Assembly: GCA_943735955.1 (NCBI GenBank)
Contig: OX030967.1
Coordinates: 4,076,090-4,140,089, forward strand
DNA length: 64,000 bases
Source of the DNA: Piscicola geometra
Taxonomy: Eukaryota > Annelida > Clitellata > Hirudinida > Piscicolidae
Direction of reading: 5' to 3'
This document shows positions 12,401 through 63,412 of this stretch, in pieces. The notes under the pieces are model-generated. The model saw only the letters and a program-made list of their open reading frames with translations, searched no databases and was not told the DNA's origin. The translations under genes were made by a program, and so were the position numbers. How positions within the stretch are numbered: position 1 is the stretch's first letter; each line of letters opens with the position of its first letter.

Positions 12401-13524
12401 ACAGGCGAGCAACTTTACGCCCTCTTTTAAATTAATTATTTTATTTATTTATTTGAAAAATTGATATAATAAAATAAGTTTATTTGTCTTGAAGCTCGTT
12501 CGGGATTACGCCACGGTTTATTGTATTTTATTTTAAATTATTTGCTTAGGATACTGCAATGATTATAAGGAATTATTTATTCGTTTTTTTAACTTTTTCT
12601 TGGAACGGGCAGGTATCGGCAGCTGGAGTATGAACGGGATCAGGTGCTGGTGGAAGAGCAGCTGAGGAGGCTCATGCTCATCCCAGGTGATGTCTTCATC
12701 CTCTTCGGGAATTGGCATGTATATAAAATAAAATAAAATAATTATGAAATGAATAAAAAAATAATAAAAACAAATATAAATAAAGCTTAAAAAGATAATT
12801 CAAGCCACTAAAATCACTCTTAGACACTCACTCTAGTTCATTTCCAATTACTAAACACTACATGACAACGATGAAAATCACACCTCCAACGGTGCTGACC
12901 GTGCAAACGCCCATCACGCCCGTTGGCCACCACACATACACAGACGGCGACAAGAGCCTCCTGGAGCGGGAAGGCGAGGAGGTGCTGTTGGCTCGCAAGT
13001 TGAAACTCGTCTCACTTCGCAATAACATCGTCGAGAATCAGGAGTCGGATCGACTCAGGTGTGTCTTGATGATGATGGCGGTGGTGATGATGATGATGGC
13101 GGTGGTGATGATGATGATGATGATGGTGGGATGATGATGATGATAATGCATTTCTAAATTCATAATGCATCCTCCCATTCGCTTTACATACATGCATGTA
13201 CACACAGGTACCTGCAGGAGGATGATGCGTTGACGAGGAACAGGGAGCTAGCCTTGAATAAGAAGCAGTGAGTGTAATGCTGTGACATTTTGGAGCGTGG
13301 GGGAGGGGGTTGATCCAGTTGGAATGCTACCTAGTGCCAGATGATGATGATGATGATGAGGAGGATTATGATGATGATGGTGATGATGATGACCATGATG
13401 ACCATGATGATGAGGATGATGAGGGTGATGATGTTTCAGGGATGGTTGTAAGACCTTGAAAGGAGAAGAAAACGAGCTCGAAATCAGTAAAACAGCTACA
13501 TCTAGCGACTTTCAAAAAATATAA
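6426..13524 (+). CDS. MICALL-like: MICAL-like protein (CH - half LIM - long disordered region - bMERB)
   Basis: Rab-effector scaffold of endosomal recycling in the MICAL-L family. Eleven exons: 6426-6571, 6762-6810, 6954-7089, 7201-7310, 7526-11881, 12041-12140, 12314-12404, 12613-12686, 12944-13058, 13208-13267, 13440-13524; all phases agree and give 1773 residues. Exons 1-3 form a calponin-homology domain ([48 protein letters not shown]). Residues 222-246 are the first LIM zinc site (CFIC ... YHRHC), but the CxxC of the second site is missing. Residues 248-1599 are low-complexity: Asn/Thr upstream, Ser/Gly repeats near 740-830, proline motifs such as PPRPPPPR, and a Gln-rich 13-residue repeat. 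Residues 1600-1746 are the bMERB coiled coil ([26 protein letters not shown]). Intron 7 is GC-AG. The last exon is less sure: reading through at 13267 stops at 13271 and gives 1746 residues. Confidence 0.9.
11172..11424 (+). repeat. 39-bp coding tandem repeat, 6 copies ([13 protein letters not shown])
   Basis: Inside the giant MICAL-like exon, six 39-bp units encode a 13-residue Gln/His/Leu repeat, followed by [13 protein letters not shown] leucine/glutamine heptad-like spacing suggests coiled-coil or polyQ-type expansion. Units differ by only a few bases, so amplification is recent. Confidence 0.9.
12490..12532 (+). mobile_element. SINE 3'-end fragment
   Basis: Sequence gaagctcgttcgggattacg then ccacggtttattgta matches the 3' end of the SINE at 52739-52925 (gaagcccgttctggttatac, gccact). 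It sits in MICAL-like intron 7 and is followed by an AT-rich tail. Confidence 0.5.
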
Positions 13525-14142
13525 TCTGAAATATCAACATATCAAAATGTTACTTAGTATACTGCTATGATTTTTGGCGCTATTTATCAGCATTTATCCT
13601 CCGTTTTATCCAATCCAATTTTGGACATTTAACTCTTTTTACACTAGTTTTTACTTTCGATTCTTTTTAAGATGTACTGCATATTTAATGTACTGGTACT
13701 TATGTGATGGTGCCTCAACCATTTGATGGAACTGCCTTATCCAAACATACAAATCTAAATATATTTTCGTGTTATTGAATGATGTCAAGTGACATGAGTT
13801 TGCGACGAGGAAATTAGCACTGAATCATTCAGAAAAAACAAATTCAAACAATAAGTTGAAAGCTTGAACGAATTTAGGCAAAAACTTCAACCCGGAAGTC
13901 GGGTCTTCGAATCGGGATCAGGACCAAATCAACGAAAACATAATCATACAACCATCTTTCTATTGATCGCGCAGAAAAAATTTCACTTGAAAATATATTT
14001 CTCAAAACTAATTCAGCGATTTTAACAAGTAAAAGTTATTATTTATAGATCTAAGTCAAATTTATTGGTTTTTCATGCGTCAAAGGGGCCTAGCGTAAAG
14101 GGATTACAAGTGCTTATAACAATTCAAACGTTCCAGCGTCTT
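13525..14142. other. Convergent intergenic region between MICAL-like and the giant secreted gene
   Basis: About 620 bases separating two converging 3' ends, with no coding signal. It presumably contains both 3' UTRs and polyadenylation signals; none can be assigned firmly. Confidence 0.5.
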
Positions 14143-46812
<32,670 letters not shown>

Positions 46813-48465
46813 TTTAAATCTCATATTCTCTCTTTCGTTCCCGCGCCCTATGACGCGTAAATCCAGTAAAGGCGGCTTTTAAAAGCTCTTTCGGGCTGCG
46901 ACTAAATACTGTGGAATAAAAGTTATCTTTCAAGAAATTTGAAAATCCGCACTAATATCAACTGAATTTCTTGATCTTTATGATTATTTCAAAATCTCAA
47001 TAAGTTGAAGCATCTTTGAAGCTTTAAACTCACCCAAATCAGTATTACCACACTGAATACAACTTGCCCTTTTCAAGATTCTTCTTTTATATAAAGACCT
47101 CGTCCAATCGATTTTCTTTTTTAAGTCTTTTAAGCACTATGCGCCCTTTCTGGGTGCTTGATAGAGTCTCAAATTTTATGGCATTATGCCCTGCGCAAAA
47201 ATCATTTTTCTTTCAAGTCCCAAAACCTATGTGTTTTGTTCTAGGAACCGATGTAAAGTTAGTTTCGTAATGTTTCTTTTGAGTAAAGTGATAGGTTGTT
47301 TCTAAGAGTTCATTTATCATCTTTGAACTTTTAAAAAGCGAGTGATTAAAAGCTTATAGGTCAAATCGAATGTTACTTAGTTTAAACTTTGCCTGGTTTA
47401 ATGAATGTTAAAGATTTATCTGAAATCTGTAATAGGCCCCATTAAGTAACGTTCAATAAGGATTGAATAGAAGCGAGGGCAGAAGGAAGCCACGGTGGCT
47501 ATACAAACTTCTAAAACTATCAAATGAAACCAGAAATGAAGTGAGACCAAAGAAATGGTTTGTAAGAAAACACGTGGGCATGAAAATTAAGTTTTTAGAT
47601 ATAAAGTGTAATTAAGCATTAATCAAACAGTATTGGAAAAATATTGAAAATAATAGAAGCTAGAAGAAAACTGAGAAATGAGACTGGAAGACACTTCAAT
47701 ACATTTGTGTTTAAAAAAAGTTGAACTTACATTCTCCCATAGAGAAACTTTTCAGAAAGCTTACTTTTTGGTGACATTATATAAGTGACAATGTCACATT
47801 AATGGATCTTACACCCCATCCTCTTCATTAAAACAACGAAGTTTTAAAATACTTAAAAAGATCCGAAATTTTAACATTTAGGCTTCAGAATGCAAAATTA
47901 GTTTTCGTCAAACTCAGTTGAGTTCGAACTTTAGAGATATTCTTTTTTGAATTTGATTAATTGCTTCATAGTTCAAATCGAGCCTAAACTCAAAGCTTAT
48001 TGATCCATGTCTTAGGCACTTTTTAGAGTTTTTTATGATTTTATTCTGTTTTATACATTTAGAAGTAATTCTTTTTATTTGAGTACAGTGGATCACAGTT
48101 CACATTTTAAACTTTAAAAGGTCAAGTGCCAGTCTTCTTTAATGAATGGTCCTAATTTATTAGTATTTACCGAAATTTACTTTTAAACTATCTTTAAAAA
48201 GTTAACTTCATTTATAATAAAGTTTTCTGATAAGAATCAGGTGTCTTAGTATGCAAGAACTAACAAATTTAGTTTTTAAAATATTCATGAATGAAATTAA
48301 TTAGCTTCATAAAAAGCACATGACAAAACTCAGCATAAGTGGTCTTTCATCTACTGTCATAGGCTGAAATCTCTATATAATATATAGTATATTTTGAAAT
48401 AAAAACCATCTAAGAGAGTTTTTGGATACCAAACAGTTATATGGAGATATTGAGGAATATCTAAA
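46813..48465. promoter_or_regulatory. Intergenic region between the divergent giant gene and GLB1
   Basis: About 1.65 kb with no exon I could support on either strand. It must contain the two divergent promoters; the sequence tctatataatatatagta at 48373-48390, about 75 bases before the GLB1 start, could act as a TATA-like element (weak). Confidence 0.4.
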
Positions 48466-54960
<6,495 letters not shown>

Positions 54961-55690
54961 AACTTCCTTTACTAACTCTTCCATCCATCACTCTTCCATC
55001 CATCACTCTTCCATCCATCCCTCTTCCATCCATCACTCTTCCATCCATCACTCTTCCATCCATCACTCTTCCATCCATCACTCTTCCATCCATCACTCTT
55101 CCATCCATCACTCTTCCATCCATCACTCCTCCATCCATCACTCTTCCATCCATCACTCTTCCATCATCATCATTTTACACTACGACTATCATCAACATTC
55201 ACCACCATCATCATCATCCACCACCACCATCATCATCATCATCCACCACCATCATCATCATCCACCAACATAATGATTATCATCTATCAGTAACATCTTA
55301 GAATTGATATCTACTTTCCTGCGGGTTCAATGATGTATTGTCGCGTGTGAATTGATTAATGTAATGTAATTTAATATTTTCAATTTGAATTAATGTAATG
55401 TAATTTAGTCTTTTCAATTTGAATTAATGTAATGTAATTTAGTTTAATGAAATCTAATTTGATGCAATTTGATAGTTGCAATCACCAACTTTTTGTTTTT
55501 GATAATGCAACATTTTATTCAACTTTTAACTTTCAAATTATCTAAAAGACTTATTTATATAAAAAATTAATGACTTTATAATGTGTTTTTGATAATTAAA
55601 AAAACATTCATCTAATAGTGTGTTTAATGGTTAGTTTCCATAACGTACTTCAAGAGGCTCAAACAGTACAGAAGCAACTTTCAAAAGGAA
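54961..55690. other. Downstream flank of GLB1
   Basis: Begins with a 15-bp tandem repeat (catcactcttccatc, about 12 copies, 54975-55160), then (ATC)n-like sequence to 55265, then AT-rich sequence with repeated taatgtaatgtaattta at 55355-55445. No gene seen. Confidence 0.7.
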
Positions 55691-55975
55691 ACTTTCTGAT
55701 CCTTCTGTAAACCCATCCCGTTTTAAGGGACTTGATGGCAGCTGCTACACAAGTACTCCTTCTTCCCATGCTCCCATGCCACCCCTCTCTCCACGCTAGA
55801 GCCCATCTCTGTCTGTCACTCACTCTTCTGCTTCCCATAAAGACTTTATGATAGAGTGCAGGGCTCTTCGGAAGCATTGTCGCACTTCGGCGACGGTAGG
55901 AATCGAACCCACGCTAGTGAAACGAACGCTAACGGTTTCGTCCCATCGTCCTCGCTCCTATTCGCCAACTCCATC
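55688..55975 (-). mobile_element. tRNA-derived SINE, second family
   Basis: Minus-strand head with a strong B box GGGTTCGATTCCT (55910-55898) and a five-base 5'/3' complementarity (GGCGA ... TCGCC), but an anticodon arm with an 11-base loop, so not a functional tRNA. About 200 bp of body follow toward 55690. Confidence 0.65.
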
Positions 55976-57300
55976 AAGTTAAAAAAACATATTTCCCTCC
56001 CCAAAACCCAGTTATTATTTACTGACACCCTACCACACTTAAATGCGTTTTCATCTGTCTCCATCAAATGATTTCCTACAGTAATTCAATCTTCCAATCA
56101 ACTCCACTGCGAAAGCCATTGCACTTCCAGCAGCAGATCGCACATTCAGTAAATCAATACGAAAAAAAAAAGTCATTGCTGCGTTTTTTTCGACCTTTTT
56201 AAACTTTTAAAATGGTGTTTAATTCATTTAGGAGTAAAGCGATGATCTCTTTCAAGTGCGAATGCCCCAGAGAATATTTTTGTCCAATTAGAACAATAAG
56301 AAGTCATTAACTATTCACACGGGGTTGCATTACAGGATGCATCGAAGGTCAAATAGTCGTATAATAATTGAAGGTCATTTGACGGAAAAACTTAAAAAAT
56401 TTAGTTTTTAAAAACTTAAGTTTGAAAGCACTAAAATCTTAAAATTGGAGATAACATTTTTTTTAATTTGAGAGCAGCAAAATGATTTCGTATAAAAAGT
56501 GTTCAAACCCCGACAAAAATAGTTGCTATGAAATGTAAATGTTGAGGTACAAACAATGTTTATATCGCAAGAAACATGTTCTGATTTCTGGACTGGAAAT
56601 GAACCCACAGGTCCTCCTGTATCTGCGTGTTGTTAGCTTCAATCAATGAAGCAAACATTAGACGTTCTGCACTGATGAAACCCTTCCAAAAAAGATTTAA
56701 TTCGATATTACCAACCAGTCTATATTATAAGACCCAAAAATATCATTGTTTCATGTTACCAACCAACCTATAAATACCCCTAACCCACCCACCACATTGA
56801 ACAATCTCTCATGCAGACACTCCATCTATATTGAGTAGGAAACCGTGGATCTCAAATACTCAGATCCGTCCCATCCCTAATATTGCGGCACATTGCAACA
56901 AGCAGGTTGGCCTACTTGAACTGCATGTGACACAGCATCCTCCCCCCTCACGCCTCCCTCAATCCATCACTCTTTATGACCAATTTTCCCAGTTTCTAAT
57001 CTCATTTGTTTGTATTTATTTCTTTATTTTTAGTTATTTTCATCGTTTAGTCTTTCATTCACGTATGATTCTATAAAACTTTAGTTTATCTATCAATTAC
57101 ATATGTTGATAGTAGAAGATATATTTTCTAATGAATTAAAAATTATTTAATCCATTTGTCTAATGAAAATAATAAAAATAATAAATAATGAACAATAAGA
57201 ATGATTATTTTTATTTTTGTTAACATCTTTATTACTATTTTTATTATTATCATTATTATTATTATTATTTTTTATTTATTATCATTTTATTTTTCTTCTT
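55976..57300. other. AT-rich sequence, no gene recognised
   Basis: No conserved exon was found on either strand. It includes a short GATCCG/CCATCCC stretch near 56865 and AT-rich simple sequence at 57150-57290. Confidence 0.5.
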
Positions 57301-57305
57301 TGCAG

Positions 57306-57418
57306 TCTTCGATTCCATCATCGATTCCTCATACGCCTGCTTGGAGGCTGTCTGCCTCGTTGCTAGGGACGACCAAATTTATATTGGGCCGTATAGAAAA
57401 GTATATAGAAATATATAG
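57306..57418 (+). other. Possible isolated exon, unknown product
   Basis: A good acceptor (tttttcttctttgcag) is followed by an open stretch VFDSIIDSSYACLEAVCLVA then RDDQIYIGPY, ending at a stop near 57418. No family recognised and no upstream exon found. It could be a terminal exon or chance. Confidence 0.25.
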
Positions 57419-57994
57419 AAAGAGATAAAAACACACATATATATATATATATATATATAGAAGGAAATAGATTTATATTTATATATTTATATGAATATAT
57501 AGTAGATCTATTCAAAATACTGGATTTACTATTCGATTGAATACGAATAATCGAACCAATATTCGATCAAATACGAATAGCGTTCAGTTTATTTTACTTT
57601 TTATAAAGTGTATTTTTTTAAGATATAGAACCTAATTTTTGACATCTTTTAAAAATGTATTTAAAAAAGTAAAAAGTTTTATACATTTCTTTAACGCTTT
57701 TCAAATTGGTAAGCTGATCCATGATCGCAGAATGAGAATGAAAAATTCTCAATTATTCGATGAAGAATTAAAACATGTAGAAGCACGTAAAAACGAAATG
57801 TGTCTAAAAAAAATGACTCCAACTCCAAAATGAAGGAATGTCGTCTTGTTTTCGGGAAGGTTTCTATCGTTTCATATTCGAAAAGAATAAAAAGATTGTT
57901 TGTATAACTGTTTTTTTTCTTATTTCTTTTAATAAAACAAAAAGATGGTTTGTACAAATTTTTATAATTTTCGTATACAAAAATTAGAACTTAC

Positions 57995-58075
57995 GAAAGA
58001 GTGGAGAAGATGGAGATAATAGAGTGGCATCAGTGTAGCGGAAGCGAACACACAGAAGGCAATTGCTCCAGGCAT
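57995..58075 (-). other. Possible first coding exon, hydrophobic N-terminus, unknown product
   Basis: A 27-codon minus-strand stretch from a Met codon, with a hydrophobic segment (AIAFCVFASATLMPLYYLH), ending in phase 0 exactly at a perfect donor TTC|GTAAGT. It could encode a signal anchor or small membrane protein; no partner exon was identified. Confidence 0.3.
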
Positions 58076-58139
58076 GTTGCCGGGAAATGTCTTAAGTGCT
58101 GAAGACTTTATTAATGAGACAATCATTAAAGGCTTTCAT

Positions 58140-58197
58140 CTCGTTTGTGTACGTGAGTGTGTGTGTTTGTGTGTGTGTGTGTGTGAGTGTATGTGTG

Positions 58198-58245
<48 letters not shown>

Positions 58246-58259
58246 CGTGTGTGTGTGTG

Positions 58260-58337
<78 letters not shown>

Positions 58338-58365
58338 AGTGTGTGTGTGTGTGTGTGTTTGCTTG
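58140..58365. repeat. (GT)n microsatellite
   Basis: About 200 bp of gt repeats with rare gc, ga and ta interruptions. Confidence 0.93.
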
Positions 58366-58569
58366 TATAGAAATAAGGATGGAAAGTGTCATCAAAGGAA
58401 AGGCAAACGCAGTAGATCAAGATAAGGATACTCACGACCAATCATACATCCTACTTTCAATTCTCTTTTTGCCTACCTCATTCTCCTTCATTGCTTTCAT
58501 TCTCCTCTCCACCTTCCTTCTATCTCTTTTCTTCTTCTTTTCTTTTTCATCATCAATATCCTCTTTTTC

Positions 58570-58634
58570 TGCATCTTCATCATCATCATCATCATCATCA
58601 TCATGAGGGTCATCATCAATATCCTCTTTTTCTG

Positions 58635-58679
<45 letters not shown>

Positions 58680-59318
58680 GAGGGTCATCATCATTATCAT
58701 GAGGGTCATCATCATTTGTTTCCCTTCCTATTGCAAGTCATCAAGCTTAAACGCTCCTCACTCGTAATCTCTTCACGACGTCCTCTATTTAGAGCTCATC
58801 ATCATCATCATCATCATCATCATCTTCTTCTTCACCATTGGCAACACCATCACCATCATCATCATCATCCTTACTAATATCATCAGCATCAGCATCATTC
58901 TAATCGTCATCAATATCATCATCATCATCATCATCTTCACCATTTTCATCACTAACATCATCAGCATCAGCATGATCCTCATTTTCATCACCACCACCAT
59001 TATCATCATTATCATTATTATCATCATTATCATCATTACCACCATTATCATCATTATCATCATTATCATCATTATCATCATTATCATTATTATCATCATT
59101 ATCATCTCTATCATCATTATCATCATTATCATTATTATCATCATTATCATTATTATCATCATTATCATCATTACCACCATTATCATCATTATCATCATTA
59201 TCATCATTATCATCATTATCATTATTATCATCATTATCATCTCTATCATCATTATCATCATTATCATTATTATCATCATTATCATCTCTATCATCATTAT
59301 CATCATTATCACCGTCTT
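58570..59318. repeat. (ATC)n then compound (ATCATT)n repeats with higher-order structure
   Basis: Pure atc blocks at 58570-58715 and 58795-58870, then from about 59005 a compound array of atcatt, attatc and accacc/tctct variants. A block of roughly 130 bp (accaccattatcatcatt ... atcatctctatc) appears twice. Confidence 0.88.
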
Positions 59319-59764
59319 CATCCCAGCGTGTAAAAACTTTTCAGTTTCTTGTAAGGAAAAATGTGCTTGATCAATAATTAAGTGCTTGTATTCAATTCTG
59401 CTTATTATTATTATTATTATTATAACTATTATAAGTATTATTTTTGCTATTATAACTATTATAAGTACTATTTTTGCTATTATACATTTTATTTTTTTGT
59501 TTCATCCCATAAATCATATCTTCTCACCACCCTCAAAGCATCCCGTTACAGCACACGTCGTAACTGCTCGTACACTAGAACATCATAATCACGGCCATTG
59601 TTATCAGCATCATCATCATCTTTTTTCTAATTACAATATTTATTACTATTTTTATTTATTTTTTACATTATTATTTTTATTATGTGAGGATTGGCCTCAA
59701 TGGAGGACGAGGCACGGGGAATGCATCCTTTTACAATCTTTTCTTCTTTCCCTTTCAAGCATTC

Positions 59765-60005
59765 ATTCATCCACTTCTTCCTAACTCAATCCTCTTCTTC
59801 CTCACTCAATTCTCCTCTTTCTCACCCCATCCTCTTTTTCCTCAATCCATCCTCCTCTTCCTCATTCCATCCTCTTCTTCTTCACTCCATCCTCCTCTTT
59901 CTCACTCCATCCTCCTCTTCTTCACTCCATCCTCTTCTTCCTCATTCCATCCTCCTCTTCCTCACTCCATCCTCCTCTTCCTCACTCCATCCTCCTCTTC
60001 CTTTC
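59765..60005. repeat. About 20-bp repeats (ctcactccatcctcctcttc)
   Basis: Around 11 imperfect pyrimidine-rich units. The Ser/Pro/Phe ORFs here come from the repeat. Confidence 0.85.
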
Positions 60006-60109
60006 TTCTTTCTCCACTTCCGCATTCCCTTTCCTTCAATTCCCTCACGCCTTCATCCATGTTAACATCTTTTATTTATCTTCTCTTGTCTTCAACATCG
60101 TGTTCTACA

Positions 60110-60300
60110 TGTTGTATAACTCAGTGTAAAATGGTGTACAAATGGTTTACACTTGAGTGTACACATGGTGTACAAATGGTTCACACCTGAGTGTACGAAT
60201 GGTGTACAAATGGCGTACAAATGGTGAACAAATGGTGTACATAATTGTGTACATAATGGTGTACATAATTGTGTACAATTGGTTCACGACTGAGTGCATG
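60110..60300. repeat. gtgtacaaatggt-type short tandem repeats
   Basis: Repeated tggtgtacaaatgg, tggtgtacataatt and ttcacacctgagtgtac blocks. Each contains the palindrome tgtaca/gtgtac, and no coding signal. Confidence 0.75.
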
Positions 60301-61859
60301 AAATGAGGAACACCAGAGTTTACAACTTCTTGAAGGATCTACAGCCATTTAAGAAGTTTTACGTAAGAAAAAGATCCTCCACAGAAGTTGCCTCTGATAA
60401 GGGACACGTAGTTATGTTTGTGTGCACGTGCATGAATAGTAATTATGGTGGTGGTGGTGACACGTGACTGTGATGATATGTTGTTGCTTCTGGTGGCTTC
60501 AAAACGCCTTCACTGGCAACTGCAACAACAACAACAACAACCACTGGCATCATGAAAACCCTCCAGCAGGTCTGTGTAGAATGCTCTGTGGTAATTACTC
60601 GTCTACAGGCTCTCTTGCGATTGGCTGCTCTCTGGCACGTGATGTGAATACTGATTGCTGATTGGTGCTGCTTATCGAATGCACTTTTCGGCAATCGAAC
60701 TGCAACAAAACAAGGAGGGTTGGGAAGCCGAGTCACATGTCCAAGATGGCCACCTGGAACATGTGAACAAGTGGCAGTCTGCATGGATGTGGCGTGCATC
60801 TAAGCAGGTATCCAAGCAGGCATCCAAGCATACATGCAAACAAACATCTAGCTAGATGAATAAAAACAGAACCTTATTATAAGACAGACAAAAAAACTTC
60901 CATAAAAAAGTTTCTCAACCAAGTTTAACAAGCTTTTGAGTTTGATATAAAACGCTATATAAATACTTTTAATTAATTGATTCAACAAGTTAAAGCGGGA
61001 AAAATATATTTTCAAGAGACAGAAGAGGCATCAGACAGAGAATGGGAGTGACATACAGACGGAGAGAAGAGGACACTTCAGGCAGTCATTACCTATGTGT
61101 GATGATCCATCGGACCTTATTTGCATGCACTAATTGTCTTTGGGAAATCCACCACACATGCAGCACGAATGAAAGTTTTTAAAAAACTTTTTATAGCGTT
61201 TAATACCCTAAAATGACGATAAAATGATTTTTTAAAATTTCAAACAAATAATTGCATCTTTTTCCTCCGAGTACCGTCTTTGGAATGTTTGACCTTGCTA
61301 CGAAGGTCATCGTTTCAAATGCTGGCCTTGTCGTGTTATCAACGAGAGCAGTGGGCGTGTTTTTGGAAAGAAACTTTTTAAAAGAGTGGTTTTTTGTTGG
61401 TTGTGGTTTAGTTGTTGTAGATATTGGTGTGGATATTGTTGGTGGTGCTGATATTAATGTTGAAATTGTTGGTGGTGCTGATAGTGGTGTTGATGTTGTT
61501 GGTAGTACTGATAGTGAAGTTGATGTTGTTGGTGGTGCTTTTTTGCAGCATCACATACATACATTCCTTAGTGTTGTTGAAGTTGTAATTGTTTTTTCCT
61601 GGCTCGAAGGTGAAGCGTGGGTTTAAAAAGTTCATAATGGTTATGAGACTTGTGACTATGATTTGTATAAAGAAGTTTGAGTGGGAGGCTTGGAAAGGAT
61701 TCTAGGTACAAGAGAAGTGTTTGTGGAATTGAGGTTAGGGGGTTTGGGATGCGTAATTTGGTTTTTAACAGTTCCCAAATTTACTTTTTAATCCTTTGAA
61801 GGATTCTGAAATGGTGAGGTTGAAATCGAAGTTTGACCAGATAACAAATTCACCTACTG
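60301..61859. other. No gene recognised
   Basis: Mixed unique sequence with a GTTGGTGGTGCTGAT-type imperfect repeat at 61425-61540 (an open Val/Gly/Asp frame that I treat as repeat translation). A rev-comp copy of the atatagcgttt...aattgattcaa element seen elsewhere lies near 60935-60990. Confidence 0.45.
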
Positions 61860-62066
<207 letters not shown>

Positions 62067-62390
62067 TGGGGGTATATAAGAGCGTATTAAGGCGTGCAGT
62101 CGTAAAAGGAGTCTGCAGAAGATGACGACAGTGAAAGTGGGTTTTGAATGTAATGTTATTTGGCACTGTGTTCCTAGTTGTTTATGTGCTTGTATTTGTT
62201 TATGTGTTTTTAGTGTGTTTCAGAAGCCTTCTGTAGGACTTTTATGCCTTTTAGTTGCTGCGATATTGCATAATTAACATAATAAATATTCATTTGAAAA
62301 ATACTAATTTAGGTTGCTTTAAACAATAAAAAACTATTTTTTTATTCACCCACACTTCAACCAACTCTTCTTTTGCTTTTCAAATACCTG

Positions 62391-62513
62391 ACCTCATCCA
62401 AGTCCACCTTATCCAGTTCATCCCTCTTCTTCTTTTCCATTCTCCACTTTTCCTTCTTCTTTTTCTTCTTCCACCCATCCCTTCTTCCTCCTCCTCGCAG
62501 GCTGTTCCAAACC
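62391..62513 (-). other. Possible Lys-rich exon, unknown product
   Basis: On the minus strand an acceptor-like tttggaacag is followed by an open Lys/Arg/Glu-rich stretch ending KRDELDKVDLDEV, with an AG|GTATTT donor. Compositionally biased, so it may be chance. Confidence 0.2.
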
Positions 62514-63067
62514 CCTTCCATCTAGAGTGAGTTCATATTGCTTGTTAGCTGGAGTCTTGTAGATCGACATCATCATCACCACTACTCATCTCCCACTTTC
62601 GAGGTAGTATTCAACGTTTATTACTTTTCCACCATTCTCACAACTTTTTCCTTCTCTACAGCATCACATGCTTACATTCTTTTCGTCTTTTCTTCAGACT
62701 CCACTTCAGAACCACTACTCACTCATTCACTCACCCACAATAAGAACCTCAAACAAGTGCCCAGTATTTCGCATGTAAAAACTACACCATCTTAAAAAGC
62801 AAAGCCTTTGATCAACACTTTCACTACAAATTTTTTTTTATAAATAAATTGTTTATCGCTCATGAGTAGTTTTTCTAAGCAGTTCTCACTAGCTTACATT
62901 TTTTTCTTCCTTTTATCCCCACTCTTTCTAATTTTTTTTTGCCTGCTCATGCTCATCAGCATCATCATCATCATCAACATCATTATCATCATGACTACCC
63001 TTTCATCTTTGAGGGTCGTCTGATTAAAGTGCCTTCCTCATAACTCAGTTCTGTCTATGCTCACAAT

Positions 63068-63072
63068 GACCA

Positions 63073-63112
<40 letters not shown>

Positions 63113-63125
63113 GTGATGGTGATGG

Positions 63126-63200
<75 letters not shown>

Positions 63201-63412
63201 GGCAGTATTGCCACATCATCACAAAGGGTGGATAAGTGTATTATCATGGTTTGAATTGAACTTAATTAAGTTTTTTATATTTGTTCACCAACATTATCAT
63301 TATCATCACCATTATGACCATAATCATTATCATCATTATCATCATCCTCATCATCATCATAATCAGCATCAGCGACAACATAGTCGTAATCATCATCACC
63401 ATCATCATCTCC
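63068..63412. repeat. (GAT)n and (ATC)n microsatellites
   Basis: gat repeats at about 63068-63202 and atc/atcatt repeats at 63285-63412, separated by unique AT-rich sequence. Gt-rich degenerate sequence follows to the end of the window (63500-63860). Confidence 0.9.

Noticed and set aside
55890..55970. Functional tRNA gene
   Set aside because: Good B box and partial acceptor pairing, but only five acceptor pairs and an 11-base anticodon loop; best explained as a SINE head.
58491..59784. His, Ile, Met and Tyr homopolymer-like ORFs
   Set aside because: Frames of (ATC)n/(ATT)n microsatellites.
61252..61635. Val/Gly/Asp-rich ORF (124 codons) and its antisense
   Set aside because: The frame follows a GTTGGTGGTGCTGAT imperfect repeat; no recognisable domain or splice context.
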